Source: Terfezia claveryi (taxonomy: Eukaryota; Ascomycota; Pezizomycetes; Pezizales; Pezizaceae). Taken from it: a DNA stretch of 64,000 bases. The position numbers and the translations under genes are program-made. The stretch is taken from positions 124,001 through 188,000 of the forward strand of contig WHUX01000097.1 in assembly GCA_015179025.1 (NCBI GenBank). The letters are read 5' to 3'. Positions 45,770 through 58,509 of this stretch are shown piece after piece. Each line of letters starts with the position of its first letter. The stretch's first letter is position 1. Below the pieces are notes generated by a model that did not search any database, was not told where the DNA came from, and was given only the letters and a program-made list of their open reading frames with translations.

Positions 45770-48700
45770 TTAGACTCTGAACGACCCACTCATCATCCAC
45801 GATCCTTGGCCTGCCCCACCCCTTCGGCACCCCTGTCCAAAGCTTCTCCCTCCCCATTCTCCCCCCCCTGAATCCAAATAAACAAAATCCCATCTTTGGC
45901 ACGCCAGCCCTGCCCCAACCACTCCATCAATACCACTATCTTGTAATCCTACCGGCCTATTCATGCCCTCCCTCAACACGGTATTCGCCTCCTCCACACT
46001 CACGACCCCTTTCACGACTCTGGGCCCCATCGCCCAGACTAAAAACCTATACGGCTTCCTCTTCTCTCCCACTTTCCCCTTCCCCATAACCAGTAACACG
46101 TTATACCCGTCAAATAACTTCCTCCTTTGCTCCACGATTCCCAAAAACTTACTCGTAGCTGCCGAAAATGGTGGTAGTATCCGTGATCGAATGGTTCCAG
46201 AGAGGTAAGCCGACTCTCCCGCGGGAAGGAGATACATCATCCAATCCACAACCATATTCTTCTTGATACAGTCCTCGACCCACCTCCCGGCAAGGCAAGG
46301 GATACCCAGCGCAAGAGCTTGCAAGAACTTGACTCTGCGTGAGCACTTATCCGCAATCACACACGCAAAACCTACTTTGTCTGTCCCATTACGGACGTCC
46401 CAGCCCAAGTCACCGCTAGAGGCATAGTCTCCATCCACACACTCCCCCTCTTTCTCCGTGTCTGACGCAATCGAAGTGGTGGTAGAGGCTGCTGTGATGG
46501 ACTTGGATTTAGCCCCAACAACCGGCCTGAACAACTCATCAAACCCCTGTTCCAAAATCCTTCCCCCATTCGCCAAAATCCTCGCTGTAACCCCCTTCTT
46601 CTCAAATTCATTATCCCCAAAACTAATGGCGAAAATCATTCCTGAAAAGACTCCATCCAGTATTTTCTTTGTATTGATCCCAATTGGTACCCCGGACAAC
46701 AGTAACTTCGACGAATTTGCCCCTGGCGGAAACAATGGCGAGGCTCTCCTATCCTTCGGCGGCGGAGTCTCTGTTGCAGGAACAACGGAAAGTCGGCTTG
46801 AAGGACTGTCCATACCTTCCGGGGGACCCACTTCAAAATTATACAATCGTTCCTTAAACTGTGGCCACAGAGACTTTACCACATAAATCTTCGTAATAGG
46901 TACTTCTACCGGCTCTCCAACAGTCCCTTCTTCAATATCATCCCTCTTTCTAGCTACCGGTGTATTTTGCGTGCTAGTTCTCAGTTTCGCACCCTTCTTT
47001 TTCTCCTTCAGGAGCACGATCCGATGGCCATTAGTATCGACTAGTTTGCTTTCCCACTCCAAGCCTACCGCGACTAGCCTCTGATTTTCTGGAAAACCAA
47101 CAACAACCCAGAGCTTTGCTTTCATGCTGACCATGCTACATTTGATAACATCGCCCACCTGGAGGGTCAGCCGTCGGACGTGGCATCTGTCAGTCAGGAC
47201 TTCAGTTCCATCATCAAATATGACTTTGAGATGTGATCGGGCCACATTGGGATTTGGAAGAACTGTGGCTGGGTGGTAGTAAAGCTCCTTGTCTCTAAAG
47301 AGGGCGAACACGCGATGCGCGGCGCAGTTATCAGGAACCTCAGGAGCATCAGGAGCCTGTACATCAATGCCTGGTGCTGGGGTCACGGGTGTGACAACGT
47401 CTCCTGGAGTTATTGCCGCCGCGGTTGAGGTCGCCAAACGTAACGGTCTAGCTTTCTTTGACGAAGAGGCATTGGTTAACCTGTTCTTCTTGACAGCAGA
47501 TGTTGATATTTTCGATGTAACACCTCTAGCATTATCTGGTTCAAATTCCGAACCTTTGAAAATATTCCTATTTTCCTTGTGGTCTGGAATTTGGAGTTCT
47601 GGGTCAGGTCTCTCAGTCCTGCATCTCTTCCTAGGATTCGTATCTAATGAGTTTGCTCGAGGCCGGGCAGCGTCAGGCTCCGTTCCTGTTGCAGCCCGTG
47701 CTTCGCCCATGGTCGTATCTTCCTCCCTATCCATAACTGGGGGCTGACACTCCCGGGGTAACGAACTTGGTAGAACACTCACTCCATGTGATCCCTGGGC
47801 CAAAGGCTTCGAACGCATGACATCCCTCTTCCGCTTACTAGGTGATGTATCTTTTGCGAGCGCGACCCTCGGGGTCTTATCACTATCTATGTCAGTCTCA
47901 GCAACCCCCGTGCTCTCAGTCTGTACTCTAGAAAACGGCGGACATCGAACTGGTGTAACCATACTCCCACCCACAATAGGACTCGTTTCCGGAATGGTGC
48001 CTGCCCTATCCAAACCCGCTGCCCTGCGAAGCTGAGGGGTGCATAATTGTGGTTGTGACGCAGCTACTTCCACCCCGCCTCGCGAATCATGTTCTCCAAG
48101 TGGGGGGGTCCTTCGAACCTTGGCTGTGGTAGCATTCCCGTTCAATGAAAATAGGGGCGGGCTCGACGTTGCGGGTGCACTATCATACGTCCCGATTCTA
48201 GGTGGCATTGGGAGGGAGCTTGATCCCTGGTATATATTTTCAAAAGGGATAAGGGAATATGTAGATTTCCCAGTTAACAATGGAGATATCTTGGGAATAT
48301 TAAAGGGGGGCATATTTTTTATAGAGGACTTCGCTGTCTTTAGTTGCGCTGGAAAAGCTGAGGGAACCTCATTTGCGAGTGCATCAGATGCAGGGACCAT
48401 GGAAATTCGTTTTCTTCTGAGGAATGAACCATGTCTCTCTGTTGGTGGACGTGGGACGTCGTGCATCGATTCCCAGTCCGAGGCCCCGAAAGGTTCAGGA
48501 GGTTTGGCATCAGTCGTCACGCTGAGTGCTTCATTCGGCGGTTTCATTGCCTGAACATTGCTACTTCGTTTGGGGGCCCTCTGCTGTTCTGAAGTTTGTC
48601 GGGGAAAGTTACGTGGCAGTGGTGGGGAGTCCTCATCATCAGTAGTCGTATCATCACCTGTTGATGCTAGAATGTTTCTGTTCCTCATCCTTTTCTCTGC

Positions 48701-49847
48701 GATGACCTGTGCTCTTTCCTCTGCCTTTTTCTGACTGGAAGTCTTTTTCTTTTTACCAATACCGTCCTTCCGGTCTGGCCGAACATTTGTCTCCTTACTC
48801 TCGCTGGTAACGCTCCTAAGGGCCTGTTCGGGGCCGGTATTCCGTTTCTTCCCAGCAGCTTGCACCCCATCCCTTTTTATAGCCCTAGATGCTTTCATAG
48901 TATTGAAGACCTTGTTGACCTCCTCTTCATTCTTACGTTTCGCATGAACAGCCTTGCGGGTCCTCTGGTTGACGACTTCATCATCAAAGATTTTATTTAG
49001 CTCTTCACCGTCAGTGGAACTTGCTGGCCGTGACGAAACCTTTCGCTTCTTCCCTTTCCCCATCCGCCTCTCTCGTGCCTCCTGTGATTCGGCAATCGAG
49101 TAGTAAACGTCCTCTTGTGGAGCAGGTAACTTCGTGCGTGCATGAGTCTGGACCGATGGCTTCTCTCGTGGAGCTCTCGATGGGCTAGTCACGACTGTGG
49201 GCTTTGCTAGAGCAATAGTTTCAATAGTTCTGGTTGGCTGGAGCGGGGAATCCTGAGTGTTATTGAATAACTGAGTCAATCCCATAGGAACCGTTCCCCT
49301 CATAGCACTTGTCAATTCAGCCAAAGGTCCTATTTGTTTGACCGGTGTTTGCGTTTCTCTGGGGATCCAAACCGACGGCTTTCATCAAAATAATTTGTCC
49401 ACTCCTGGGTTTCGAGCTCCGCCACCAAGGCATCCAGACCTGCGGAGGTTGGTCGGTTGGCAATCGCAGGCACATTGCTCCATGGTGATCTACTCGCCTC
49501 CTTGTGCTGCGCCTGCGAATTCCCATCTATCGAGGTTTCTGGGTCTTTCTGGGTATCCCCAGCATAATTCTGGGAACCAGAGTCCAGTAATTTTAAGGCT
49601 CCTGTATTGCCGACGTCAGGCCCACCCGTGCGGTTGGAGGGTACACTCGGGACTGGAGAGGTTGCTTTTTGAGGCGAAGAAGAAATCAATTGTGTAGGGG
49701 ATAAATCGGCATCCGCAGGATCTTGTGCAAGCTAAAGCCAGGCTCAGTGTGATTATTCCTAGATACATCAACTTCAGGGAGTTCAGCTCTCACAGTAAAA
49801 ACACCCCGTAGCTCTTGAAAGTCGACAGACACAGTATTCGCGGCCAT
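45770..49847 (-). CDS. RAD9/CRB2: Rad9/Crb2-family DNA-damage checkpoint adaptor (Tudor + BRCT)
   Basis: Exon 1 starts at ATG 49847 (MAANTVSVDFQELRGVF) and ends at 49794. A 62-nt intron (49793-49732, donor GTGAGA, acceptor TTTAG) leads in phase 0 to exon 2, 49731 to about 49330. The main frame then runs 49365-45770. The change of frame at ~49370-49325 may be a short intron (47 nt with donor GTCGGT and acceptor ATAG restores frame) or an indel. The protein is ~1300 residues: a long disordered Ser/Pro/Lys-rich N-terminal part with SQ/TQ and SP/TP sites, a Tudor-like fold (ALFRDKELYYHPATVL... HLKVIFDDGTEV), and tandem BRCT repeats (FSGMIFAISFG...; VIADKCSRRVKFLQALALG, GRWVEDCI). Orthologues bind methylated and phosphorylated histones and recruit the checkpoint kinase (Rad53/Cds1/Chk1) in the nucleus. 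Confidence 0.88.
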
Positions 49848-50470
49848 GAGCACCCCGGAACGATGGAATGAAGCTGGGGTGTGGGGGCACGACAGGTAAG
49901 GAAATCTGCTACGCGAGAAGAAACCACAGGGCTGAGTAGATTCAACAACGCGAAACCCGGGTTACACAAAGTTACAGCGGGAAACCTCACGATGCCGGTA
50001 CACCGTTGGGATGGCAGCGGAGGTTGAGTTGCAGTTTCCCTCCGACCTCACACGTGACTGTTAAGGCTTGGCACACATTGGGACGAGAGAAGATCACCTT
50101 CTGAAATACTTTACTTACTTATTGTTAGAACAATGTACAGAGGACGCTGCTACGCTCATGAGGCTCTGGCCACTCTAAGGATCTCGATTCGTAACGCGCC
50201 CCAACATATAGAGGTATCAAAAACAGAACAGCCCAACTCCGTGCAAAAGAAACCAACGAATGGCAAGTTAACCGAGACTCAGTCCAGTACTCCCCAAGGC
50301 CACATATTAAAACCGATAATAAAACAGGGACACAACCCACACAACCTCACCGTAATACTGCAATGGGGTGTGTGTGTCCGGTATATCATTAGATGCATGA
50401 ATGATATGAACTGTCGTTATGTAGGCTGGTTGAGAAGTCGGCTGCAGCCGCCACGCATCGCCTACTCCAA

Positions 50471-51648
50471 TTAATGATGCCCGCTCAGCACTCCTCTTTC
50501 TCTCTCTCTCTCTCTCTCCCTTTCACGCTCCCTCTCTCGCCCTCCACTACCCCTATCCGCAAGCTCCAGTTTTTCAAAATGCTTTCTTGCCACAGCAATG
50601 TTCATCAGGGTGGTAGCTGGCTCAGCAGCGTTCGCCGGCATCACCACCAAAATATAGGTATTTGGCGTGAGAACATCTATAAATGCTGAAAATGTGTGTG
50701 CACGAAGCTCGAAGGCTGTAAAATTAGATGCCATTTTACTGCAGGGACTCCGTTAGAAATGCGAAATGACAGAGGAAAACAGTGCACGTACCTGCAGCTT
50801 TGCTTGAATTGCTTAACGATATTACTTATTTTCTCAAACCGGTCTGGGAACGGATTTTCCACCTCAGCTCGGGTGACGTAGCTTATCACCAAGAAAGTCG
50901 TTCGTTCGAATAATATGACCTCTTCTGCCTCTGCAATCTCGGCAAATGCATTCAGATGCCGCTCTAGGGTAGGTAGATTAGGAATAAGGGTGTAGACAAT
51001 CGATGCCCACGCCTGGAGACATCACACGAAATTGATTAGTCATTTGTAACAATCAGGGCGCAGGGTGAGGGGTTTACCTTGTACAACGTCTCATCCCATA
51101 TACTTGTGGCGAAACATGTGATCTCCATCCCCGCACTCTTCTCCTTCATAATTGCCTCCCGCTCTCGGAAGAGCCTATCTCTCAGCTCCGTTTGCACCAA
51201 ATCCATCTTGTGGATCAAGCAAAATATTCTTGCATTAGAACTATTATCCCGCAGAGCTTCCAGACAAGTCGTATAGGTAATAAGGTCTCTCTCAAACTCT
51301 CTGCTCTCGATATCAAACACGTATATCAAAACCTCGACGTTCTTGAAAATATGATCCCGCTGCTGGGAAAGGTAATTCTCCATGAATGCGTCTTGTCCTC
51401 CACAATCCCACAGATTTAGCGTCAGGTTTCCGAGAAAGCGTACGTGTGAGTGCTCGACGTCGATGGTAGCCCCGAGGCGACGAGTATCTTTGGCTACGTA
51501 ATTGCTAAAGACGATAGATCGCATAGACGACTTCCCAGAGCCAGATTTACCCTACGGATATATTAGCTAAGCTCCCTCGTAGGTGTTTCATGCATACCAT
51601 CAGCAAAACCTTCTTCTTCCTACCGCCTTTAGTGTGCCCCCCCTCCAT
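50471..51648 (-). CDS. GTR1: Gtr1/RagA-type GTPase, four exons
   Basis: Exons on minus: 51648-51598, 51551-51078, 51012-50792, 50738-50471. Introns are 46, 65 and 53 nt with GTATGC, GTAAAC and GTACGT donors. Phases agree throughout and give 337 residues. Exon 1 ends in KVLLM and exon 2 opens GKSGSGKSS, so the first intron splits the region of the P-loop. Further motifs are TIDVEH (switch I), [12 protein letters not shown] (G3) and CLIHKMDL (the NKxD equivalent, HKMD as in Rag GTPases). The C-terminal roadblock-like half follows ([30 protein letters not shown]). Gtr1 with Gtr2 forms the vacuolar Rag heterodimer that signals amino-acid sufficiency to TORC1. The last ~20 residues are an RE-repeat from a (GA)n microsatellite, which is unusual. 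Confidence 0.93.
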
Positions 51649-52590
51649 TTTACTGTCTTGAGCTAAATTCAGAGGTTTTGTTTCAGTTCAATTGAGCGTT
51701 GCGGAAGGCCAATGTTAACTGTGGCTGGCGATAACTGATAAAAGCTTTGGAAGCACAACTGCAGGTGGGTTGTCGCACAAATACTAAAATGTAAGTCGCT
51801 TACAGTTTGCATCTTTCAGCCGTAGGCCAAAGCAGTAAAGTATATGCGCCAAGAGCTTTACCAGACCAGCTATGCCAAGATCCTTCTAATCTCGCGTGGT
51901 TAGGTACCTACCAGCCGAACTCGGCTTCGCTTGTTTCCAACGGTTTTGAGCTGGTACACCTAGTTTGCAAGGCGTTCCATTCTAAAAGAAATCAGTCAAC
52001 CCATGAAGGTCACCTGAAACGAGGTGGAAGAATACTAGGTAATGTGACTGCAGAGACCTACAATGGCAAATGCGAGACGATATCAAGAGTTGGTGTTTAT
52101 TTCGCCACTACCTTCGGAAACGCGAAGATATGAATATAACACAGGAGGAAAGACCGGAGCAGAGAGACACCGACATACCCCATTCGAAATTATCAATATT
52201 TCTTTCCATGCATAGTATAGCTTGTAAAGGTGATGGCAGAATCCAAGGTAACTAGGTACCGGTACTGTAGCCGTTGACAAAAAACGGCTATTATAGAAAA
52301 GCCTCAGCAGTTGGTATTAATGTGCGACATGCTGATATATCTTGTGTACGCACAGCAATGGGTTATGTTCGACCGTCCCCAACCCGACGAATGCGCCGCA
52401 TATCAGTTCAATATGCCAGCGAACTTGTAGGAAGACTGTACTCACATAGCGCATGCATAAGAGGGATCGAAATACCCTCGGATGCAGATACTTGCTTACA
52501 AGGAAGAAGGTTGGAGGTGTCTTTTTGCCTCTAGCGCCGTAAAGTCAGTTTATTTCGAAACATCTGGATATGAACTCATTCTTGCTGTAG
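51649..52590. other. Intergenic stretch, no gene seen
   Basis: No supported gene. It must hold the GTR1 promoter (minus strand). Small ORFs at 51807-52133 and 52274-52534 have no recognisable domain. Confidence 0.5.
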
Positions 52591-53700
52591 TTTTACAACA
52601 CCCTCCTTAATAGCAAACTGTCACGTGCCCCAGATGGAGTAACAAGGTTCAAGGATAAGCGGACTGGAGAGATGGCATTATTGGTGGAATCCTGCAAGCA
52701 CAATCTTTCACTGTTGGCAGATATCCTCAGATGGATTGGATACTATGATCAGTTCTTATAAGATATTCGGAAAGCGACTGAAATTTTCTCTACCGAGGGT
52801 CTTGCGCCAACCAAAATTTCAGTTTCTAGTCTTCTTCTCAACTCTGATGCAACTGCAGCGGATATTGAGCAAGTCACTGATGACTAGGTACTCTGACGAC
52901 CGTTGAGATGTCAGTACATGTGAAGGAACGTATGTGTGCCGGACTTACTTCTCAAGCATCTTGAATCTCTTTATTACAGACCACTCACCACACTCCAATT
53001 ATATCAGGTACTACGGAGTACTGCAATCAACTTCCTTGAAGAACTCGGGCATTATGTTCAGTCACTACCAGTCGCTACTCTCCCTAGTCCCCAGATCACC
53101 TGAAATCAACATCTCCGATCTTGCAAAATCTCTTGCCTATGCAGAGCGGTCCCTACATCAATATGCAGAGGCACAAAATACGCTGACAATTGGCTGCGAA
53201 CCTCGTCACTTTCTTAGTTCTTTACTTTGTCACCACTGGTTTCACTATAGCTATGATGTAATTTATTAGGCGCGGCATTCCCCTCACTTTCGTTATACCA
53301 TTAGTTTCACATAGCCAGTGTACTTTTACCTGCGTGCAGGAACGGTCTGACAAATCCGTTCCGTACAGCCACTATGTCGAGGTTCACTATTGGCACAGGA
53401 TCTCACGAACTCTACAAAAATATTAACCTAGGTTTTGCCTGTACAGTAGTTCCAAGGTCAGATTACATGGAACTGCGTCGCACATCAAAACAAGTGCCGT
53501 GCTCTCGAGAAGACAATCGCAATCCACGGTGGAGGCGGATGTTCAATGTCCAGGTCTCGAGTGTAGGCTCTTTCGTTTGGCTAGTGTGACCCTTCAGGAA
53601 GAAATTTTGCAAAAACTGGGAATAATATCCTGAAGCTTGAGCTGCAGTGCTATATAGTCTGATGCAAGATATGATTGCGCTCAAAGAGGGATTTTGCACA
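52591..53700 (+). pseudogene. Eroded gene of unknown family
   Basis: Plus-strand pieces in changing frames look like one helical protein. At 52591-52887 are GVTRFKDKRTGEMALLVESC, ILRWIGYYDQFL, a stop TAA at 52759, then LAPTKISVSSLLLNSDATAA. At about 52910-53095 are MSVHVKERM and, in another frame, LKHLESLYYRPLTTLQLYQV and INFLEELGHYVQSLP. At 53100-53205 is ISDLAKSLAYAERSLHQYAE. At 53340-53660 are SVPYSHYVEVHYWHRISRTL and RLFRLASVTLQEEILQKLG. I cannot name the family. The order and composition argue for a single decayed gene rather than chance ORFs. Confidence 0.5.
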
Positions 53701-54820
53701 TCCTAGTCAGCATTACTATAGTACTGTTTCCACAGCAACGTTGCTAAGTGGGTAGCTGTCATTAATAATAGGTCATAAGGATGGAACAAACAACAATTAA
53801 TAATACAAACATGTAACAGAACTTATCAAAATGTCTGAACCACACCACTGCACGTTGAAACAACAGCAACAACATAATCAATCAGAGAGAAAAAGAGTAC
53901 GCTATACTTACGATCTTAAATTGGGCTTATACAACTGTGGATACGAAAGTGATCGCTATATCGATACAGCACCGGTATTTTGATAATTTTGTTGCAAGAT
54001 TTTATTATTGTGCAAGGGAAGATAGAATTACGTCTAGTCTGGTTAGCTAGATAGGCCAGAGCCAACCAGACTACATAACGACGTGCTTGACGACTGACCA
54101 GGGTGTGCAAAATCCATCTACGGTACCTACATACATAGGTACTTGTCTTCCCTTAATGCTGTCTGAAGCAGGACATGTAGCTGGGGCCGGCCTAGTCTGG
54201 TTGCGGGGAACAGCGATCCGACATCCGGTGGCAGTCCAGCTAACTTCAGCAAGGCGATCACAAGACGGCACTTCATCGACGGAAGTTTTTTTTTGCAGAT
54301 CTGCTCCTCCATCATAGGTAGAGTCAGATAGTTAACGAACTATCAAATTGATACCCAAATTCCTTTCTTCCTTCTTCCCCGCCGCCCCGCCTTCCCGATC
54401 ATCCAACATCCCGACAATGACAAGCTATTATAGTCGGTACAGTGATAAATTATTGTCTTTCACGCAGCTTGCAGTGTCGACTAGAATTCATTGGCTGGAC
54501 ACTATAGTGTAGCTACTTTTCGCCGTGACAGTCCGGTGAGACCGCTACGTAGGACGTCTTACGATACCCCCGGGCTTGTGGTATGGGGTACTTATGATTG
54601 GGGGGATTAGTACGTAGCCCTTGCTGCATTCAGGGTTCAAGACGGTCTGGGGGTATCTCTATATTCCGTTCCAACTGGGTAACCCTCCTATCCTTCTTCT
54701 ATTTTCACCTCCTTTCGAAGTCCATTCTGTATCTTCGAGAGCTGCTTGGTCTCTCTTGAAGCATCTCTTGAAGCATTAAGCAGTCGTGTTCCCCTGGCAT
54801 TCAGCCCAGAAACACGAGAG
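53701..54820. other. Intergenic stretch, no gene seen
   Basis: No supported gene. The last ~400 bp has pyrimidine-rich segments expected of the promoter and 5' leader of the MFS gene. Confidence 0.5.
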
Positions 54821-56729
54821 ATGTCACGAACCCGCCCAAGTTCTCCTTCGAATAATGATTTCCCCGTCCGTCAGTTGGTCATACTTTGTTAGTGCTCCCT
54901 TTACTGTCCGACAAATGCGACTCGGATGCTAAGAGATCGCAATGCAGCAATTTGTAGACTCTGCGAGCCCATAGCGTTTTGCTCAATCTTTCCGTACATC
55001 TATTACATGATAGATTCCTTTGGGATTGCTGTAAGAATACCCTGTGAAGTTCTTAGAGGTGATTCTAACATAGCGGTTACTAGAAAAACGACAACGAAAT
55101 CGCTATTTACGCAGGAATGGTAACCTCTACCGTTAGTATCCTCTTCGTCATCTTTGGATGGATGTAGGCCTAAACAGGATGCCGTGTAGTTTGCGTTCGC
55201 CGAGTTCCTGACGGGGATGTGGTGGGGCCGGATATCTGACAAAGTTGGGCGGAAACCAGTTCTCATAGGGGGCTTAGCTGGGACTTTGGTCAGCATGATC
55301 CTCTTCGGGTTTGCCAAGTCATTCCCCGTTGCTCTTCTAGCCAGAGCAGCCGGTGGCTTTCTCAATGGCAACATCGGAGTCATCCAAACAACTGTGGCGG
55401 AGTTGGTACCTCGGAAGGAACATCAACGTGAGTTTGCACAGAGCAAGCATGGAATACAGCCACTAATACTGTAAAATAGCTCGGGCGTATGCCATCATGC
55501 CTTTTGTCTGGTGTATCGGCTCTATTATCGGCCCTGCAGTAGGAGGAGCCCTTGCGGACCCCATCAGGCAATACCCAGAGATATTCAAGCCTGGAGGTTT
55601 CTTCGAAGAGTATCCATATTCCCTTCCCAACCTCTTCGCCTCAGCGGTTCTTGTTATTGGTGTTTGCGTTGGGATATTGTTCCTTGAAGAGACACACGCT
55701 GAACTAAAACATCAGAAGGACTATGGACGGGAACTAGGCAAGAGATTGGTTGCGCTGGCCAGTCACTTATTCTCTCGATCCAGTGAGGACAGTGGAGACA
55801 GGCGAAATTTACTTGAGCCTGATGGCCCAGTCAGCGGTGCAACATATAACACGTTCTCTGAGCCTTCACCAACGACAGCAAGTGTTGAAGACGAGCCCTT
55901 ATACACATCAGCGAAGCCATTTCCTCTCAAAAAAACTCTCACCCCACAGATCATTTACCTCATTATATCTTACGGTATTTTGGCATTACATACAATTGCA
56001 TTCGAGCAATTATTTCCGGTGTTTCTATCTACGCCTAAGGCCGATGAAGCTCCGTCGTCTTGGTTCAAATTTGTTGGGGGTTACGGTTTATCTACCCGAG
56101 AAATAGGTCTTATTCTAACGGTTCAAGGCGCTTTGGCCATGTTGATACAATTTATCCTTTTTCCTCCAGTGGTTGAAAAATTTGGGGCTTTCAATGTTTA
56201 TATTGCGATAATGGTACTTTATCCTATCCCTTACATTATTGTTCCATACCTCGACTTCATTCCAGACGATTATAAGTATGCCGGTATCTACACAACGCTG
56301 GTCATTAGGATCCTCTTTGGGTGTCTGTCCTACCCTTGCAATATGATTCTTTTGACGAACTCGGCACCATCTCTCCTTGTTCTGGGCACCATCAATGGAA
56401 TCGCCGCTTCAATCGCTAGCCTGGCGAGGTCCGTTGGACCTACGATATCGGGTATGCTCTACTCATATGGACTGGATATTGGTTATGTAGGCTTGGCCTG
56501 GTGGATCAATGCGGGCATTTGCGTGATTGGCACTGTTCAGGCACTGTGGATCCTGAATCCCGGTGAAGAAATGAATACTTTGGGGGACATTGATGATATG
56601 GACCAAGAGGCTGTGGACCACATTGCGGTGGATGCTACAGTGAGGGCTACAACAGTTGGTGTGGCCAGTGTGGGGGAATGCATGAACGAGTTCGATATCA
56701 TTCATAGGGTTATCAGTAATCAGGCATAG
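54821..56729 (+). CDS. MFS transporter, DHA1/TetA-like (yeast YCR023C type), five exons
   Basis: Exons 54821-54887, 54948-55030, 55084-55131, 55190-55427 and 55480-56729 give 561 residues. Introns are 60, 53, 58 and 52 nt (donors GTTAGT, GTAAGA, GTTAGT, GTGAGT; acceptors CAG, TAG, TAG, TAG), and all phases agree. The reconstructed start reads QLVILSICRLCEPIAF, usual for this family. Motif A is WGRISDKVGRKPVLIGG between TM2 and TM3, and ARAAGGFLNGNIGVIQT is TM4. A ~100-residue hydrophilic loop (residues ~240-330) separates the two six-helix halves. It is a plasma- or vacuolar-membrane proton-coupled exporter of unknown substrate. No frame damage is visible. Confidence 0.9.
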
Positions 56730-57336
56730 ATTGAGGACGGCGCGTGGTCGGATGTGCTGCATTTCAGCGGTTTTGGAATGAACAGCGAGTTAGCAAGGTA
56801 TCTCTTGGTGCAAGCAAGGCATATTTGAAAAGTTCACCTGAAAGCGCATTTTCTTTACTTCTTTTTCGCGTATCGTGACCTTCTCTTTGGGTCCCATAGG
56901 TGTTTTCCGAGTTCTTCTAGTAGTCCTATGATATTTGTATATCGGTGCACTTGATCAGAGTTGTTATATATAGATTAGGCAAAGTAAAGTAAACAGCTTT
57001 CAAATTCTATATTCCTTCTAAACAAGTACTTGACAGGCAGATACTGACACTTGAAGTAGCAAATTTCTATATGATAACCTTATAACCTACGTTGTGGCCT
57101 TCAATCAGTAAAAAAGGAAATAGGTAGTAGGTACCCTAACCTAGCCTACTCCTCCTCCGACTTTCACCGCTATCAACTAGCATGAAAACATATAATGATC
57201 TAAAAATACAGGCAAATGTGCGCATCGACCATTTGAATGCGAACTTATCCAAGTAAACAAACGAACACCTTGGGGATGTTACTGAGTATATAATTGCCAT
57301 TTCTCGTCAAAATCGTCAGGCGCTGATTTATAAACT
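56730..57336. other. Convergent intergenic region
   Basis: Lies between the 3' ends of the MFS gene (+) and the PQ-loop gene (-). It must carry both terminators. AT-rich, with no ORF of interest. Confidence 0.5.
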
Positions 57337-58509
57337 TTAGTAGTGATAGTCATCTTCTACGATAGACTCCGAATCACTGAGACTTTCGTACTCGTACTCA
57401 TCCTCTATATCACGATACCAGAAAAACTGAACAAAGATCTGCTACGCATTAGCTATTGCATACTTACGATATGTAATCGGACAACTCACTATCATATCCA
57501 AAAGCAATGTTCCTACGCTTCCCAGCAACCAACTAGCGTTAATAGCAATATACCTCCAATACTGCCGGCTTATCTCCGGAGTCCAATTTCCATTGTCCGC
57601 GTCATAGGGGACATATGCAATGATGCTAATCACATATGTCAAATTCCCAAGGCAAGCAAATAGGAAGAATAAGAGTGAGAGTCCGTCCACCGCCTTCCTC
57701 TGATAGTTAAGGTATATCTGTGGAATACGGGATGCTAGATAGAGCACTGCGCAAAGATACCCAAACACCTGACCAAAAACATCAAATTTGATGTGTGGAT
57801 CGTCTGGCATTGACGAGTGAGGTGGAGCTGGTGTCAGCAACCACCCAACAATACCAGCAAGGCAAACCATGACAATGGCGGTGGTATTGAAGAGGATCGT
57901 GCTCCATATTCCCCAGTTCCCTTCTTTTTTTTTTTAAAAAAAAAAAAAAAGAGGTGGAAGTCATTGCCTCTTCAGCGGTCTTTGGCGGATCTAGCAAGGG
58001 AGTGGCTGGTGACAAGTGGACAATTTCGGAATGGTGCTGATGCACGTGTGCGTCTGAGGAGGTTACAGGAGCAGGAAGATGGTATCGAGCTGCCTTGCAT
58101 TTGTAATAGAGACATTGGCCGAGAAGTACTATATCTGCGAGGGTATAGTAGATGGCAAGGATGACCATCGTTGGCAAAACGCCCTGGAGGACAGCCCCGA
58201 GGACATTGAAGACATCTCCGAGGAGCCATATGACGAGAAAGGTCAAGGAAAGGCCATCTGCAGAACCACGGCGGAACTGAGGGTAACTGTCAGTATTTTG
58301 CCAGCATACGCTCAAGCGTCAACGCACATTGACAATGATTTGAGGTGAGAACACAATCACCCAGCAGGAAATTGAGATTGACCTACACAAAATTAGCACC
58401 CAGAATGGCTTGCACGTGACACAGTAGATATTGGGAAGGGCTTAACGAACCCAGTAATGCCGCTGAGAGCCCACGCATCGAGGTTCAAGTTCTGTGCTGG
58501 TGGGAACAT
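57337..58509 (-). CDS. PQ-loop vacuolar transporter (Ypq1/Rtc2-like), frame broken by a T/A run
   Basis: Exons on minus: 58509-58451, 58382-58328, 58276-57490, 57441-57337; introns 68, 51 and 48 nt. Exon 1 is MFPPAQNLNLDAWALSGITG; exon 2 completes SISISCWVIVFSPQII, the first PQ motif. Exon 3 begins FRRGSADGLSLTFLVIWLLGD and later holds the second motif, ASRIPQIYLNYQRKAVDGLSL. Exon 4 is FVQFFWYRDIEDE with an acidic end. Seven membrane helices with two PQ loops define vacuolar cationic amino-acid exporters. Within exon 3 the tract 57925-57950 (T11 A15 on +) shifts the frame by one between MTSTS and the LFNTTAIVMVCLAG helix. Either the tract length is wrong in the assembly or this allele is broken. 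It diverges from the scramblase gene. Confidence 0.85.

Noticed and set aside
47289..48554. Plus-strand ORFs opposite RAD9
   Set aside because: Shadows of the real minus-strand gene, with no domain features.
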